From contig NC_065433.1 of the NCBI RefSeq assembly GCF_024362695.1, positions 3,193,613 to 3,257,612 of the forward strand: 64,000 nt of DNA. The letters run 5' to 3'. The notes under the pieces are model-generated. The model saw only the letters and a list, made by a program, of their open reading frames with translations, was not told the DNA's origin and made no database searches. Source of the stretch: Pectinophora gossypiella (lineage: Eukaryota > Arthropoda > Insecta > Lepidoptera > Gelechiidae). Shown in pieces: positions 19,672 to 32,900 of this stretch (positions are counted from its first letter, which is position 1; every line of letters begins with the position of its first letter). The translations under genes were made by a program, and so were the position numbers.

Positions 19672-22600
19672 CTGCAAAGAGAAAAAACAGTCAGTACATA
19701 TAAATCTTAATAAGTACCTACTTACTTATAAAATTGGGTAGTTCCCCATCGAAGATAACTTATGAAATTCTGATTACTAAATAAAGATAGATCTAAAGGT
19801 GACAAAAACGTTTTCTTTTATCTATTTAAGTAACTTATTTATGAACTTTAAGAAAGAAAAATTAATAACTGCGAAATTTCGTCACGTTTTTCTATGACGT
19901 AACAGGTTGCTAATTCCATAGTAATGTCGTGTTTTGACGTTTAGTAAAAAGTAACTGATTTGACTAGTTGGAAACTAAGTACCCTATTCTTTCTAGATTA
20001 TGGTCGCCTTTGAGTGAACACAGTAAGCGCCATTTTTAAAAATCACATTCTGAGTGCGAACTCCACGCGGTCGGCGTCTATAAGTATCATCAGCCGTACG
20101 ACGCCCACTGCTGGGCATAGGCCTCCCCCAAGGATCTCCACGACGATCGGTCCTGCGCTGCCCGCATCCAGCGGCTTCCCGCGACCTTCACCAGATCGTC
20201 GGTCCACCTTGTAGCGGGCCTACCTACCTTTCCGCCCCAGCGGCCATCGGTTCTCCTCGCTATGTGTCCTGCTCACAGCCACTTCAGCTTAGTATACTTA
20301 ATACCAAATAAAATGTGACCTACTACACAGGCGTGGTGGTGCTATGTTACGAAACAATGCCATTGACTCTCACAAGTTCACATCAGAGTCATTGTACCCA
20401 CTACAGTCTCAATGCTTCTGACGTAAGCTTGCTAGAATCGTGCCGCCCACGGTTTAGAACACATTTTTCAATACACTCTACCAACTGCAACTTCACCGTC
20501 ACTGGTAAGGCAAAATTACGTAAGCACCAAAACGGATTTACGAGAACAAGTCGTTTTAAGCTGTATTTTTTTTGAGGAAGTCTTATTGCCGTAAAAATAT
20601 GCTAAAATAATAAGCAAACATTAACTAACAGCTAATTACAAGTCCCCACCTAACATTAGCTAAGTTACCTACTCTTTTACATACATAAATGTAGTAAAAT
20701 ACAAACATTTGACATTCCTAAAGTAGGCCTAATGAGTCACTTATGTCACAAAGTTTCGCAATTTTTTGTTGCGTCTAGAAACTAGAACAAAAAAGTTACG
20801 TTAACCTTAGGCATAGTACCTACTTCATACGATCTATTGAGAGTTTTAACTGTTACCACCTGATTACGATTTAGACTTTGGGGGTTAAAAAGGCCACATG
20901 GAAGCAATTCATCTAAAAAATCAATTTCGCAAGGTGTTTTGGTTGAGGAGCAGAAATTACAGAAATTGCAAATGAGCAAACCCAGCAAAGGTAAAAACAA
21001 AACTTTACATCAATCAGAGGGTACCTATAGTATTATATACACTCGGTCCTCGCCAACTATGTATTTACATCCCATTCTTCTTCTTATCGTGTGGGTTGTG
21101 AGGTGGAATACCCACCTCATCAACCCTGGTGTCAGGGCTATTATTGAGCTGCCAAAGGCCCCTGACATGACTCGTGTAACGACTACACACTTACATCAGT
21201 AAGTAGTAACCGGGGCCAACGGCTTAACGTGCCTTCTGAAGCACAGTTTATTTTACTTTCGGAAAATCAGGTGATCAATCTGTAATGTCCTAACTAAAAT
21301 AGGGATCACAAAGTGATTTTTGTGATTTGTCCCCACCGGGAATCGAACCCGGGACCTCCGGATCGTGAGCACATCGCTCAACCACTGGACCACGGGGGCC
21401 GCGTCGAGGAGATACGTCCCATTAATAAGGGGCGAGCCTGTCCCGGGCACAAATCCTGGAAACTCAATTATGAATAAAACTCATAAATTCTTATTCAATG
21501 GTTTTGACCAATCACGGATTCACAGTAACTTTCCTATTTTTACAGATACCTCTGAGATAATTAAAAAAGTTACTGTGAAACGTGATAACCTACCTTCCTC
21601 CTTTGTATTAGGTTCTTGTTTTCAATGTAGTCCTGGAGCGCGAGGTATATGAACCGGTATTGGGCCCGGTTCTGCACCATGGCGCTTCTCTGGGCTCGTA
21701 TCAACTTGACAGTGTTGTGGACATCTATGTCACAGTTGAAGCCTACGACAATCGAGATTACATGCCTTATAATTATGGACATAAGTTACAGGTTTTTCTT
21801 TTTCATCGTTACCTCATCACTAAAGAGCGCGAAAAATGAAACATACATAAACATATCGTCCCTTAGCTTACAACACCGCTCAAGTCGAAAATTGGCGGTT
21901 TTTACATATTAATGCCATTGGATGAAGAAAATAAAGGTTAAAATAAAGTAAATCGTCAAAATAAGTATAAATAATTATTTATTAACCGCTAACTAGAGTA
22001 TGTATTAAGTAGCAATAAAAAATCTACAGATATTTTAAACTAGCTTTTGCCCGCGACTTCGTCCGCGTGGCGTGTTATATAAGAGAGAGATCTTTGTGTG
22101 TGTGGGAGTGCATATCAAATTTCAAGCATCTAACTTATGCAGTTTAGATTTTTTCATACAATTTTTTTCCCAATAACTCCCATTTTTCAAAATACAGCCA
22201 AAAATAAACTTTATATTTACTAAGGTATGCATGCATGCTAGATTGAATCAATTGATTGAATTGATTTTTTTTTAATTGATTGTTCATTGAGTTTTAATTT
22301 TAATACACACTTCCTCTCTTCCCTTCAACGTTGCTGTGCCCTACAGGGTCCATGTTTTAGTTCCTATGCCTATGTAACACCCCATTGTACTACATGGAAT
22401 GCAATAAATAATTTAATTGAATTGAATTGAAAACATCTATCTTACGCGGTTTCGATTTTTTCATACAAATGTTTTTTTCCCGCTAACTCCCGTTTCCGTG
22501 AGAATTTTGCAATATCCTGTTGCAACTAAGGTTTAAGTTAACTAAGGTACCTGCATGCCAAATTTCAAGCGTCTAACTTAAGCGATTTAGATTTTTCATA

Positions 22601-23878
22601 CAAAAGGATTTTCCCGCTAATTTCCGTTCCCGTGGGAATTCCGGGAATTCCTTTCTTAGTGCACCTCTACGGTACCTAAGCTATGTCCCTTCCAAATTTC
22701 AAATGCCTACATTTAGCCGTTCAGGCTATGCGTTGATATGTCAGTCACTGAGTCAGTCAGTTTCTCCTTTTATTTAGATTTGATTTTTTCATACAAATGT
22801 TTTTTCCCGCTAACTACCGTTCCCGTGGGAATTTTGTAATATCCTGTTGCAACTAAGCTTTAAGTTTACTAAAGTACCTGCACGCCAAATTTCAAACGTC
22901 TAACTTGAGTGGTTTAGATTTTTCATACAAAAGGATTTTCCCGCTAATTCCCGTTCCCGTGGGAATTTCGGGAATTCTTTTCTTAGTACACCTCTACGGT
23001 GTCTAAGGTACCTGCGTGCCGAATTTTAAACATCTTACTTGAATGGTTTAGATTTTTCATACAAAAGGATTTTCCCGTTAATTCCCGTTCCCGTGGGAAT
23101 TTCGGGAATTCCTTTCTTAGTGCACCTCCACGGTACCTAAGGTACCTGCATGACAAATTTCAAACGTCTAACTTGAGTGGTTTAGATTTTTCATACAAAA
23201 GGATTTTCCCGCTAATTCCCGTTCTCGTGAGAATTTCGGGAATTCCTTTCTTAGTGCACCTCCACGGTACCTAAGGTATCTGCATGCTAAATTTCAAATG
23301 TCTAACTTGAGTGGTTTAGATTTTTCATACAAAAGGTATTTATTTCCCGCTAATTCCTGTTCCCGTGAGAATTTTGGGAATTCCTTTCTTAGTGCACCTC
23401 TACGGTACCTATGGTACCTGCATGCCAAATTTCAAACGTCTAACTTGAGTGGTTTAGATTTTTCATACAAAAGGATTTTCCCGCTAATTCCCGTTCCCGT
23501 GGGAATTTCGGGAATTCCTTTCTTAGTACACCTCTACGGTATCTATGGTACCTGCATGACAAATTTCAAACATCTAACTTGAATGGTTTAGATTTTTCAT
23601 ACAAAAATATTTTTCCGCTAATTCCCGTTCCCGTGGGAATTTCGGGAATTCCTTTCTTATTGCACCTCTACGGTATCTAAGGTACCTGCATGCCAAATTT
23701 CAAACGTCTAACTTGAGTAGTTTAGATTTTTCATACAAAAGGATTTCCCTTCACTACTCTGCTCCTATTGATTGTAGCGTGATGAAAAGTATACTATGAC
23801 CTGTCCAGGAGTGTGAAGAATAATTGTACCAAGTTTCATTAAAATCCGTCCAGTAGTTTTTGTTTCTATAAGGAACAT

Positions 23879-23935
<57 letters not shown>

Positions 23936-26900
23936 AATTTTACTGATTGCATTTTTGGCATCAGTATCGATCACTTATCATCCCCTGATAGTTATTTTGA
24001 AAAAATATTTAATGTACAGAATTGACCTCTCTACAGATTTATTATAAGTATAGATAAGACATTTTATTTCGTCTCCTGTAAAGTTGGTAAAAATGACTTA
24101 AGCGGTGTTGTAAGCTAAGGGACGATATTACACAGTCCTTATACGTCCCACTGTTTTCAATTCTATACTTTTACGATGGAAAATTCCACCTTTTACGGTC
24201 ACGAGCACTAATATGATACACTTTGAAACCATGTCACATTAACTTTTTTTTGCAAATTAAACCGTAAGTCTCATTAAATGTCAAATATGTTAGTGCGACA
24301 GGGTTCTAAAGTGGGTACATGATATTGCTCATGACTGTTCAAGTACATACAAGTTCAAGTACATACAAGTTCAAGTACATACAAGTTCAAGTACATACAA
24401 GGGTGTTAGTGACATTGTAACAAACATTGAGGGGGATGATTCAGACCATGATTTTTAGCTGATATCAAGTAGATTATCCTGTCAGAAAAATTATGAAAAT
24501 TTTAGGGTTTTTTAAATTATATTTCGGTCCATACTTTTGTGACGGAAAATTCCACTAAATTTCAACTCTGAATCATCCCTCAACGGTTTCGTTATGATAT
24601 CACTAACACCTTGTATAGTTAAGAATTGTCAAATTCAATAAGTATAATAAGTTTGTGACGGATGACCAGATTGGGTAAGTAGATTATGGTACTATATTAT
24701 GCATTATTGTCGCTTAGACTCTCGCAAATAGCAGTTTAGAACACATAATAATTAACTTTAAAAAGTACAATTACATATTGTATTAAAAATATATTTCGCA
24801 TAGCAATATAAAAGTCGCTACTGCCTCAATTAACATTTAAAACAAAATATAGAACTCATAACATGTGACTTCGCATAAAAAAGGTAAAAAATATAGATAC
24901 AGGAAAAATCGTGAACTTTGCAAACTGGTGTATCTGCATTTTTTTGCAAAAGGTGCAAATCAGATTCGTTAGAAATTTCAGATACGTCAGTCAGCGACTA
25001 AATATAGTTACTTATAAGTACTAAGTATCTAATTATAAGTACATGAACTGTTTAAAAGTAACAATGACATAAGATAAAGTCTAGATAAATACTGTTACAC
25101 CATTTTCTTCTCTAGTTTGGGTTGTGAGATCAATGACCGAGCTTATCATTACAGGGTTCGCTTACCTAACCTGAAGATTTGACAGGTCTGGTTTTTTACA
25201 GAAGCGACTGCCTGTCTGACCTTCCAACCGGCGAAGGGAAACCAGCCCAATACAGGTTAGGTCACATACCCCCGAAAATTCATTTCTCGGGAATGTGGGT
25301 TTCCTTCACCGCTAAGCACGTGATAATCATTACGATCCAAACATGAATTCGAAAATAAATTTAACAATCATTGGTTTAGGCCTGTGCTGGATTCGAACCT
25401 GCGACCACAAAGTGTAGTTAGTATACGGGTGCATAAATATACCTAAATATATCTTACCGGAAAATTTTATCTTATCAACAAGCATATCCAAAGCGATGAA
25501 CGTGCCTGTCCGACCGACGCCCGCCGAACAATGTACGCACAGTACGTTCTGTAAACAAAAACACCAATATTTTAAGCAAAATCTCCTTTTGTTCTGTACA
25601 AACAATTGTCATAAGTACAAACAAAGTATGTTGAAGTAAGAAAGTAGTTTGGGTTGTATAGGTACGAATAGTCTAGACAGCAATATCATCACTAATTTAA
25701 GAACCACGCTCTTATCGGTGTAGCATTCTCCATGCTACTTATTAGGGAAAAATAGGGCACTGGTTTCCTTCTTGCCTTCCGCCCCGCAGTACTCTGTCTG
25801 ACGTATGTGGAATAGCGTCCAGAGTAGTCTATTTCAAAGCCGTAGTAGGAGTGGTATTAATAAACGAATCTGAGCTGAGACTGCCCTCAAAGCCATGCTC
25901 AAGTCCCTGTTTTTATGTAACGACTGTCACATTGATATGATCTTGAGGGCAGTCTTGAAGCTGAGATTAGTTTATTAATACCACCCTAGGACTCCTGTCC
26001 CCCGCCCCTGAATAGTACTGACAGTTACTGCTGACCTCTGTCAAGTTCCAGGTTACAGTCCCCGTGACTCGCCTCTTCCGTCCTGCGCTGCCGTACCGAC
26101 ATAGTCATATTGCGACTATGATCATTTCACCTAGATCTCATTTGACCCGTGATCCCTAATGGAATAGGCAGAGCCACTAACAATCGAAGACAACCTGCAA
26201 CCACTGTTTGATTCGAAGCCCTAAGATGGATTATGAAGTATTTTATGGGGACAAGGGATCAACCTCGTATATATCGCCCATACCAATTTGTCCACCGTTT
26301 TAGAAAGGACACAATCCCTTTGTCGGTTCCAACGACATTCTGGAAGTAAGTAACTAAAGGGCTCCTGTTTTCCTATTCCTCACTGTTTGTCAGACAAAGA
26401 AGGATAGTGTATAATATGGGCACATAACTCTCTCTCTCTCTCTTTTCGGTGGAGTAATCGCAATTCCTCTCTTAATAGATATATTTTTGAATTTGATTTT
26501 ACCTACCTGTTCGGGAGGATTTTTGCTCTGTGTGATTTGAAACATTCTTGTGTTGATGTCATCTATGAAATCCAGGACGCCGTCTGATTCCTCCGGTGTG
26601 CCGTGGTCCGGCCAAGTCTGTAATATTCAAAACATAAGCACATCCTGGACACTTCATACAAAACACCTCGTTTTAAACAGACATGCGCTCTGTGTGTGTA
26701 AAGTCTGACGCCCATACGATTGAAGACTGAAGTCTTTCCGAGGGGGTGAGGTAAACCTAGCGCAGACGCTGGTGGGGGCGGAGAATTGCCGTATTTACGT
26801 AATATTATAATTAAAACACATAATAACGGGTTCTTACCGCGTTTAAATGGGGATATGAGACTCCCGATATTATTGTTATTACTTGCAACAGTGTCTAAAT

Positions 26901-29900
26901 ATCGGGAGTCTTATATCCCCATTTAAACGCGGTAAGAACCCGTTATTATGTGTTTCACGTAATATTATTCTAAGGAATCAGTAAAAATATCCCGATTAGA
27001 TTGTTTAAGGCTTGATGTTGTGTATATTCTGCCACATGGATGCTGAAACTCCCCTACGTTATATTTAATGAAATAAGGCCTGCACAGACCCCAGCTTCAA
27101 AAAAAGAATGTCTTGAAATAGAGAACGTACACCGCACTGAATGTAGGCAGAGATGTATAGATACATCCACTCCTCACCAGCGGGCTTAGCACCGTAAGCG
27201 CGCGACTCTTTCTCGCCGCGACAGAGATCATCTATCTCTTTCTGTGCAGTACTGTAAGAGAGTGACGTATGTCGAGGCGAGAAAGAGTCGCGCGCTTACG
27301 GTGCTAAGCCCGCAGCTATGTTTAAGTGTAATTCCTGGAAACCACATGGTTTCAATTATCTGTGAAACACAAAGTGGAATTCAGTGGCTTAGAACGGGCC
27401 GAGATTCGAACCCGTAACACTACGATGTAAATAATATATGAATTACCATGAACTGGTACTGATAGATGGTGCGGCAGGTGGAGTCGTCGCTGACGTCCAG
27501 CTCGCGCACCAAGTAATCCTCGTGGCTGGTCTCACAGATTGCCTTCACATTCAGACCCCCGTGTCTCACCTCGTGACCTTGCAGAGGCCAGTAGCGCTCG
27601 CACTTCTTCTGAAAGAGTAATATTCAAGGTTTTGTACTTGGATCTCTGGATCTTGAACCCGACTCTCGACCACTGAACTACAGAGGCCGATTACTCATAT
27701 ATACATATAGATGGTACACCTTCGTTACATCCTTACACACACATGAAATCATTCCACTGCTTAACAAAATCATGAGGCGGCTATGGTAATCGTGTGTTGA
27801 CACAGAAACTGCTTGATACTTATTTACCTATCGACACGAATTTTATTTATTACCGCCTCGCTACATTTATATCCTTATTCTAAGATGTTCACTCGAACCT
27901 GTCTGGACTCTGTCCTCAGCTGAGGCGACCTCAAGGTCTTCTTCGAACTCAGCTCAAAATCGGTATTCCTACATGGCACCTCAACCATAACAATACAAGA
28001 CATGACGTCTTTAATTTCGTATTATTATGTTGGCATTATGATATGCTCGACTCCAGTGAGTAGTCCTCAAGTCGAGGACGTAAATGTCAACTTCATTATC
28101 ATCATCAGCCCATTAACGTCCCCACTGCTGGGGCACGGGCCTTTCCTATGGATGGATAGGGAGAACGGGCCTTAAACCATCACGGGCGAATGTCAACTTA
28201 AAATACCAAAATGCTCAGCTTAACCGAGTCGAGTGAAGAAAGAGTTGAGTTACGGGTTTTTTGACGACATGATCATAAGGTGATGGTGGACGTCCTGAAA
28301 TAAAAGGGCATCACTTAGCACAAGTCGGAGCAAAAAACCACGACGCTGGTATTATGTGGACCCCGCCGTAATGCAAACATCATGTGCAATGTTTTTTTTT
28401 TCAACCTACCTTCCCCTTCTCAACCTCGTTGGTGATCATGGCAATGACTCTGACATCCTCCTGCCACACCATCCTCCAGAAGTCACCTATGGTGTTGGGC
28501 AGGCAGCCCTGTGTCGCGATGTATAACTTGTCCTTTACTGTGAATTAATTAATAATATTCAGTGCACATTGGTGTCACACCACATTTTGATTAAACTGTC
28601 TTCACACTTTCAAGGACAGAACGTGTAATGACGTTCGGATTCCAAGGTGTCATACTATCTATTATGAACCATCAATGACCCATGGTCTCTGCCCGTGAAA
28701 GGGTTAAGGGGCCTCTACGTGGCTTCGGCCCCACGCACGCCTTCCAAAAGTCCGGGACACCATAGGCCCCAGATATGCAAACGACATACAATTAATAATA
28801 ATGTAAATGCAAACAAATGACAAATTTTAGAAAATTTGCTTGGATGTGGCCATTTTAAACCCCCAGGTCAAGGAAAGAGGTGTCAGTATCGTAAAATTAA
28901 ATAATATTACTGAATGCGAATCACTTCGTAAGCCTGTCTTTGGTTCGGCTAAGATATTGCAGGCTAAATCATCTGGTTGTCCGAAAAAGTAAGATTTGTC
29001 CGTGCTTCGGATGGCACACTAAGCCGTTGGTTCCGGGCTACTAGCCCAAACACCTCCAGCAACCCGCACTGGGGCAGCGTGGTGGAGTATGCTCCATACC
29101 GCTCCCCCTAATGGAAGGAAGGCATATGCCCAGTAGCAGAACGCGCATATAAGCTATTTATGTGTGAAGACCGTACCAATATCCCGACCAAGGTTCCCAT
29201 TAAGCTTGTCCAACTTGATGCAGTTCTTGACCTCCTGGAGAGCATCATCCGACAATGACTTGGACACGAGCGGTGCTGACTTCTTGGAGCCGTCGCCGCG
29301 GAGGATGAGGGCTGGAAGTCAGAACGATTTCTTGGCTTCAGACGGATATACATTACATATAAAAAAAACATTAACGCATACATAACAGTATTCGAATTAA
29401 AATTCAAAAGTAAGTATCTTTATTCAGTAGAAAACAGTTATACTTTGAATCGTCATTTTTACAAATAACGTCTCATCCGCCTAATACTTTTGCAGCTTCG
29501 CACAACCTGTACAGCTGGGGAAAAGAAGCACATATCTATCATTCGCTGTATACTGTATAGCAACTGTCTTTTTTTCTTGCTATCATTCTAGTCAAACTAT
29601 TTCTCAACCAATCTGTTAAACAGCGTGGTATGCTGCGTTTCCAATTAATCCCACGCTTATTATTTTCCATACAGATTTTTTATTTTTCAGATCATATTAT
29701 TCACCTGATTGTCCGAAAAAGTAACATGATTCCGTGCTTCGGAGGGCACGTTAAGCCGTTGGTCCCGGCTATTAGCCGTAAAAACACCTCCACCAACCCG
29801 CAATAGAGCAGCGTGGTGGAGTATGCTCCTTATCCCCTCCGGTTGATTGAGGGGAGGCCTGTGCCCAGCAGTGGGACGTATATAGGCAGTTTATGTTATG

Positions 29901-32900
29901 TTATGTTATTCATCAGATGGATGCGGGCAGCGCAGGACCGATCGTCGTGGAGATTCTTGGGGGAGGCCTATGCCCAGCAGTGGGCGTCGTACGGCTGATG
30001 ATGATTCATCAGATATTTAAGAGGATAAAAACTAGAAGCGCAAATGTAGGTGGCTGCACTGAGTGTTCCTAAAGTTTTGATTGTCCAGCTAAAATTTGTG
30101 ATAAATGGCTATAAAATGTGGAGCAACGTGGAGTGTATCCCGTCTGAAGGATGAGTTATGAAAAAGAAAATCTGCCACTTGAAAAAAGGCAGTTTTGATT
30201 GGTGATAAGTTTTTCTGAGTTTTCTTCTTTCCGATATTTAGGGAATAAATATATACAGTTAAACGCTGCGCAAAAAGTTATAGTGTAAAAATATACTTAA
30301 AAAAAAAACAATATGTTCAAATAAGTAGTAAGGAACTGTCGAAATTTAAGAACACTCAGCAGCAGCCACACCTGATGGGAGAAATAGGCAGCTTTTATCC
30401 TCATTGTGAACATTACGTTTTGGCCGAAGCAAAGCAAATAAGGAAAAAATCAAATGCGTCATTTGATCGCGGACACCATTCTAATGAGATGTAAGTGCGC
30501 AGACGCCGAGAGAACAATAAAAGAATCTATATAATCGTTTCCCACACTTTGTATGACCACATAAATAGCTAATTGACAATACACTTCGGCGTATTGATAG
30601 TACAAGTAAATGATTTCTTTCTACTGAGAGTTCAAACTCTATCAAAAGTCAATTCTTTGACTCCCTTATAAGTCACGACGTTTCGCGATCTTTTTCATTT
30701 GTTCTATGAAAGTAAGCTCTTCTTCCTATCCTTCTATCTTCCTTTCTATGGTGTTTTTTAATAAATTCGTCGTGACTTTAAGTGTCCAATAATCTTGCCT
30801 CTTCTGTCCTCAATAACTCTTAATATTTTGTCTCCTTTCCCTAACTAAAAAAAAAATAAAAAAAAAATTACAATATTTCTGAAAAAAGGATCTTAAATAG
30901 TGTCTACACCTAACACTAATACATTATTGAAAAAGCACATTTAATAAAATACAATAAAAAAACTGTAAGACGCATCTTTTTTCCGTGGTGATTGGGTAAT
31001 TCCAATCTCGATTTTTTTTTTACTTATTTATTGTTGAAAACACATTACATAATAATACAATTAAATCGTATTGCGAAACCTTGTAGGTTTGTCTCAATGG
31101 AATATTGCTATTGTTACAGTTTGAATTCCGGCAGTATACTACCTAATTAATTACAATATTCAATAAATAAAGTAGTTACTCGTATAAGGCAAACGCATAG
31201 ATGGACGAAATAACCGGTAGGATAGGTAATTCGTCACACACAAGTGAGGCGCATCATATCTACGTATGAGCGGGCGATTCCGAGAAACTTACAAGTATGC
31301 AAGATAGAAAACAGGGTAAGTAAGTAATGCAAATTCACACATAATAAGTTAACATATTCTGTAGGTTTTCAAAATATATTGTTTAGGATTTTTGGTGTGA
31401 TTTAATGCCTAATTTCAATTGGTAACTGATTTACTAAGTCAGGTATGATAATTATAATGGAAGGACGACATCGTACAGCACGCAGGATATGGCTGGATGT
31501 CAATAGCCCAAGATGAAGAGGCCTACGTCCAAAATTGGATATGAATTTAGGCTGATTTAGATAGATAGATAGACAGATAATGTAATTTAGGCATTCATTT
31601 TCCGTAAAAAATGTGAAATTTGGGATTATTTAAAATGTGTATGATTATACAACGGACTGAATGTTCACGACAGTTAATCGAATAAAATGCCACCTTATGT
31701 CAAACCTATATACCTACTCTATTAGATTACACAGACGTATATCGTTTGTTTACAACTTTTTTAAAGCCCAGCTAAGACACATAAGGTAAAACCAAACTGC
31801 ACTCTTCCGCATCGCACGCGCTGGCAGAAGATTTGTAGGGAATTATAATCAATAGTCTGATGACGACCTTCGTAGCGCAGTGGTTGAGCCTTGGTTGAGC
31901 GTTAGGGTCACGATCCGGAAACCCCGATTTCGAATCCCGTTGGGAAGATTTCACAAAAATCATATTGTAATCCCTAGTTTGGATAGGGCAGGCTGATCAC
32001 CCGATTATCCGAAAGTACCTAAGATAAGTGCTTCGGAAGGCACTTTTAGCCGTTGGTACCGGTTGCTATAATTTACTGATATAAATACGTCGTTACATGA
32101 TCCATGTCAGCTCAATAAAAACCCTGACACCAAGGTTGCTGAGATTGGTCATCCAGTTCACAACCCACACGATGGAAGATCCATATAAAAGTGAAAATTT
32201 TGACAGGTATCTGATTAATCTGATTTGATTGATCGATTGATTCTGATTATGATTGTTCGATTATAGTTTGTCCTTTAAAACTTACATTGTACACTGTCGA
32301 GGCTTTCATTTGATGACTGCATGGACGAGGAGGAGTCACTTAGCCGGCAGCAGCGGATGTAGTTGGCATTGATATAGTCCGATTCCGGCCGCTCGCCGCG
32401 CCTGCGCAACACCACCCGGGTCTGATCGTCTGAAACACATAACAAACATCATTGATTTAGTCGTTTCATGAGTCTTGTCAGGGGCTTTTGACGGCTCACT
32501 AATTACCCTGGCACCAGGTTTGATGAGGTTGGTAATTCACCCGAAGAAGAAGAGTTAAGTCGTGTGAGTAGGTGTGAAATGACTTGATGTCGACGCAATC
32601 GGGTTACAGAGCACAGCCACTGGTGGCCAGCTAGAAGCAGTTAACACGCTTTTTATATATACATTTTGTTAAAACTCGCCGCAAACACGTCCGGCCAAAT
32701 TTCCCATGCAATTTGCGACAAATCTACAAAGCCACGTCATAATAAGGTCTAGATCCCTGCGACGTTAATATCCCACCAGCTCGTACGAAGCGTTTGGCTT
32801 TCTCGTTTCTAATACGAACGGCTAAGGACTGGAATTCTCTGAATCTGTTCCCCCATAAATACAATCTGGACCTATCAAGACATAAGTGAATATGCATTTT

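Noticed and set aside
22999..23582. Plus-strand frames of 91-94 residues repeating FSYKRIFPLIPV
   Set aside because: These are translations of the 134-base tandem array and recur in each copy of the element.
23765..23974. Minus-strand frames with repeated VCLS
   Set aside because: Translation of the (CAGA)n microsatellite; also at 43,457 and 63,626.
22039..24055. CRISPR array
   Set aside because: Units are contiguous 134-base repeats without unique spacers, in a eukaryotic genome.
25330..25605. Whole 91-residue frame as one phosphatase exon
   Set aside because: Only 25,458-25,548 lies between clean splice sites and matches the family; the flanking residues are intron.
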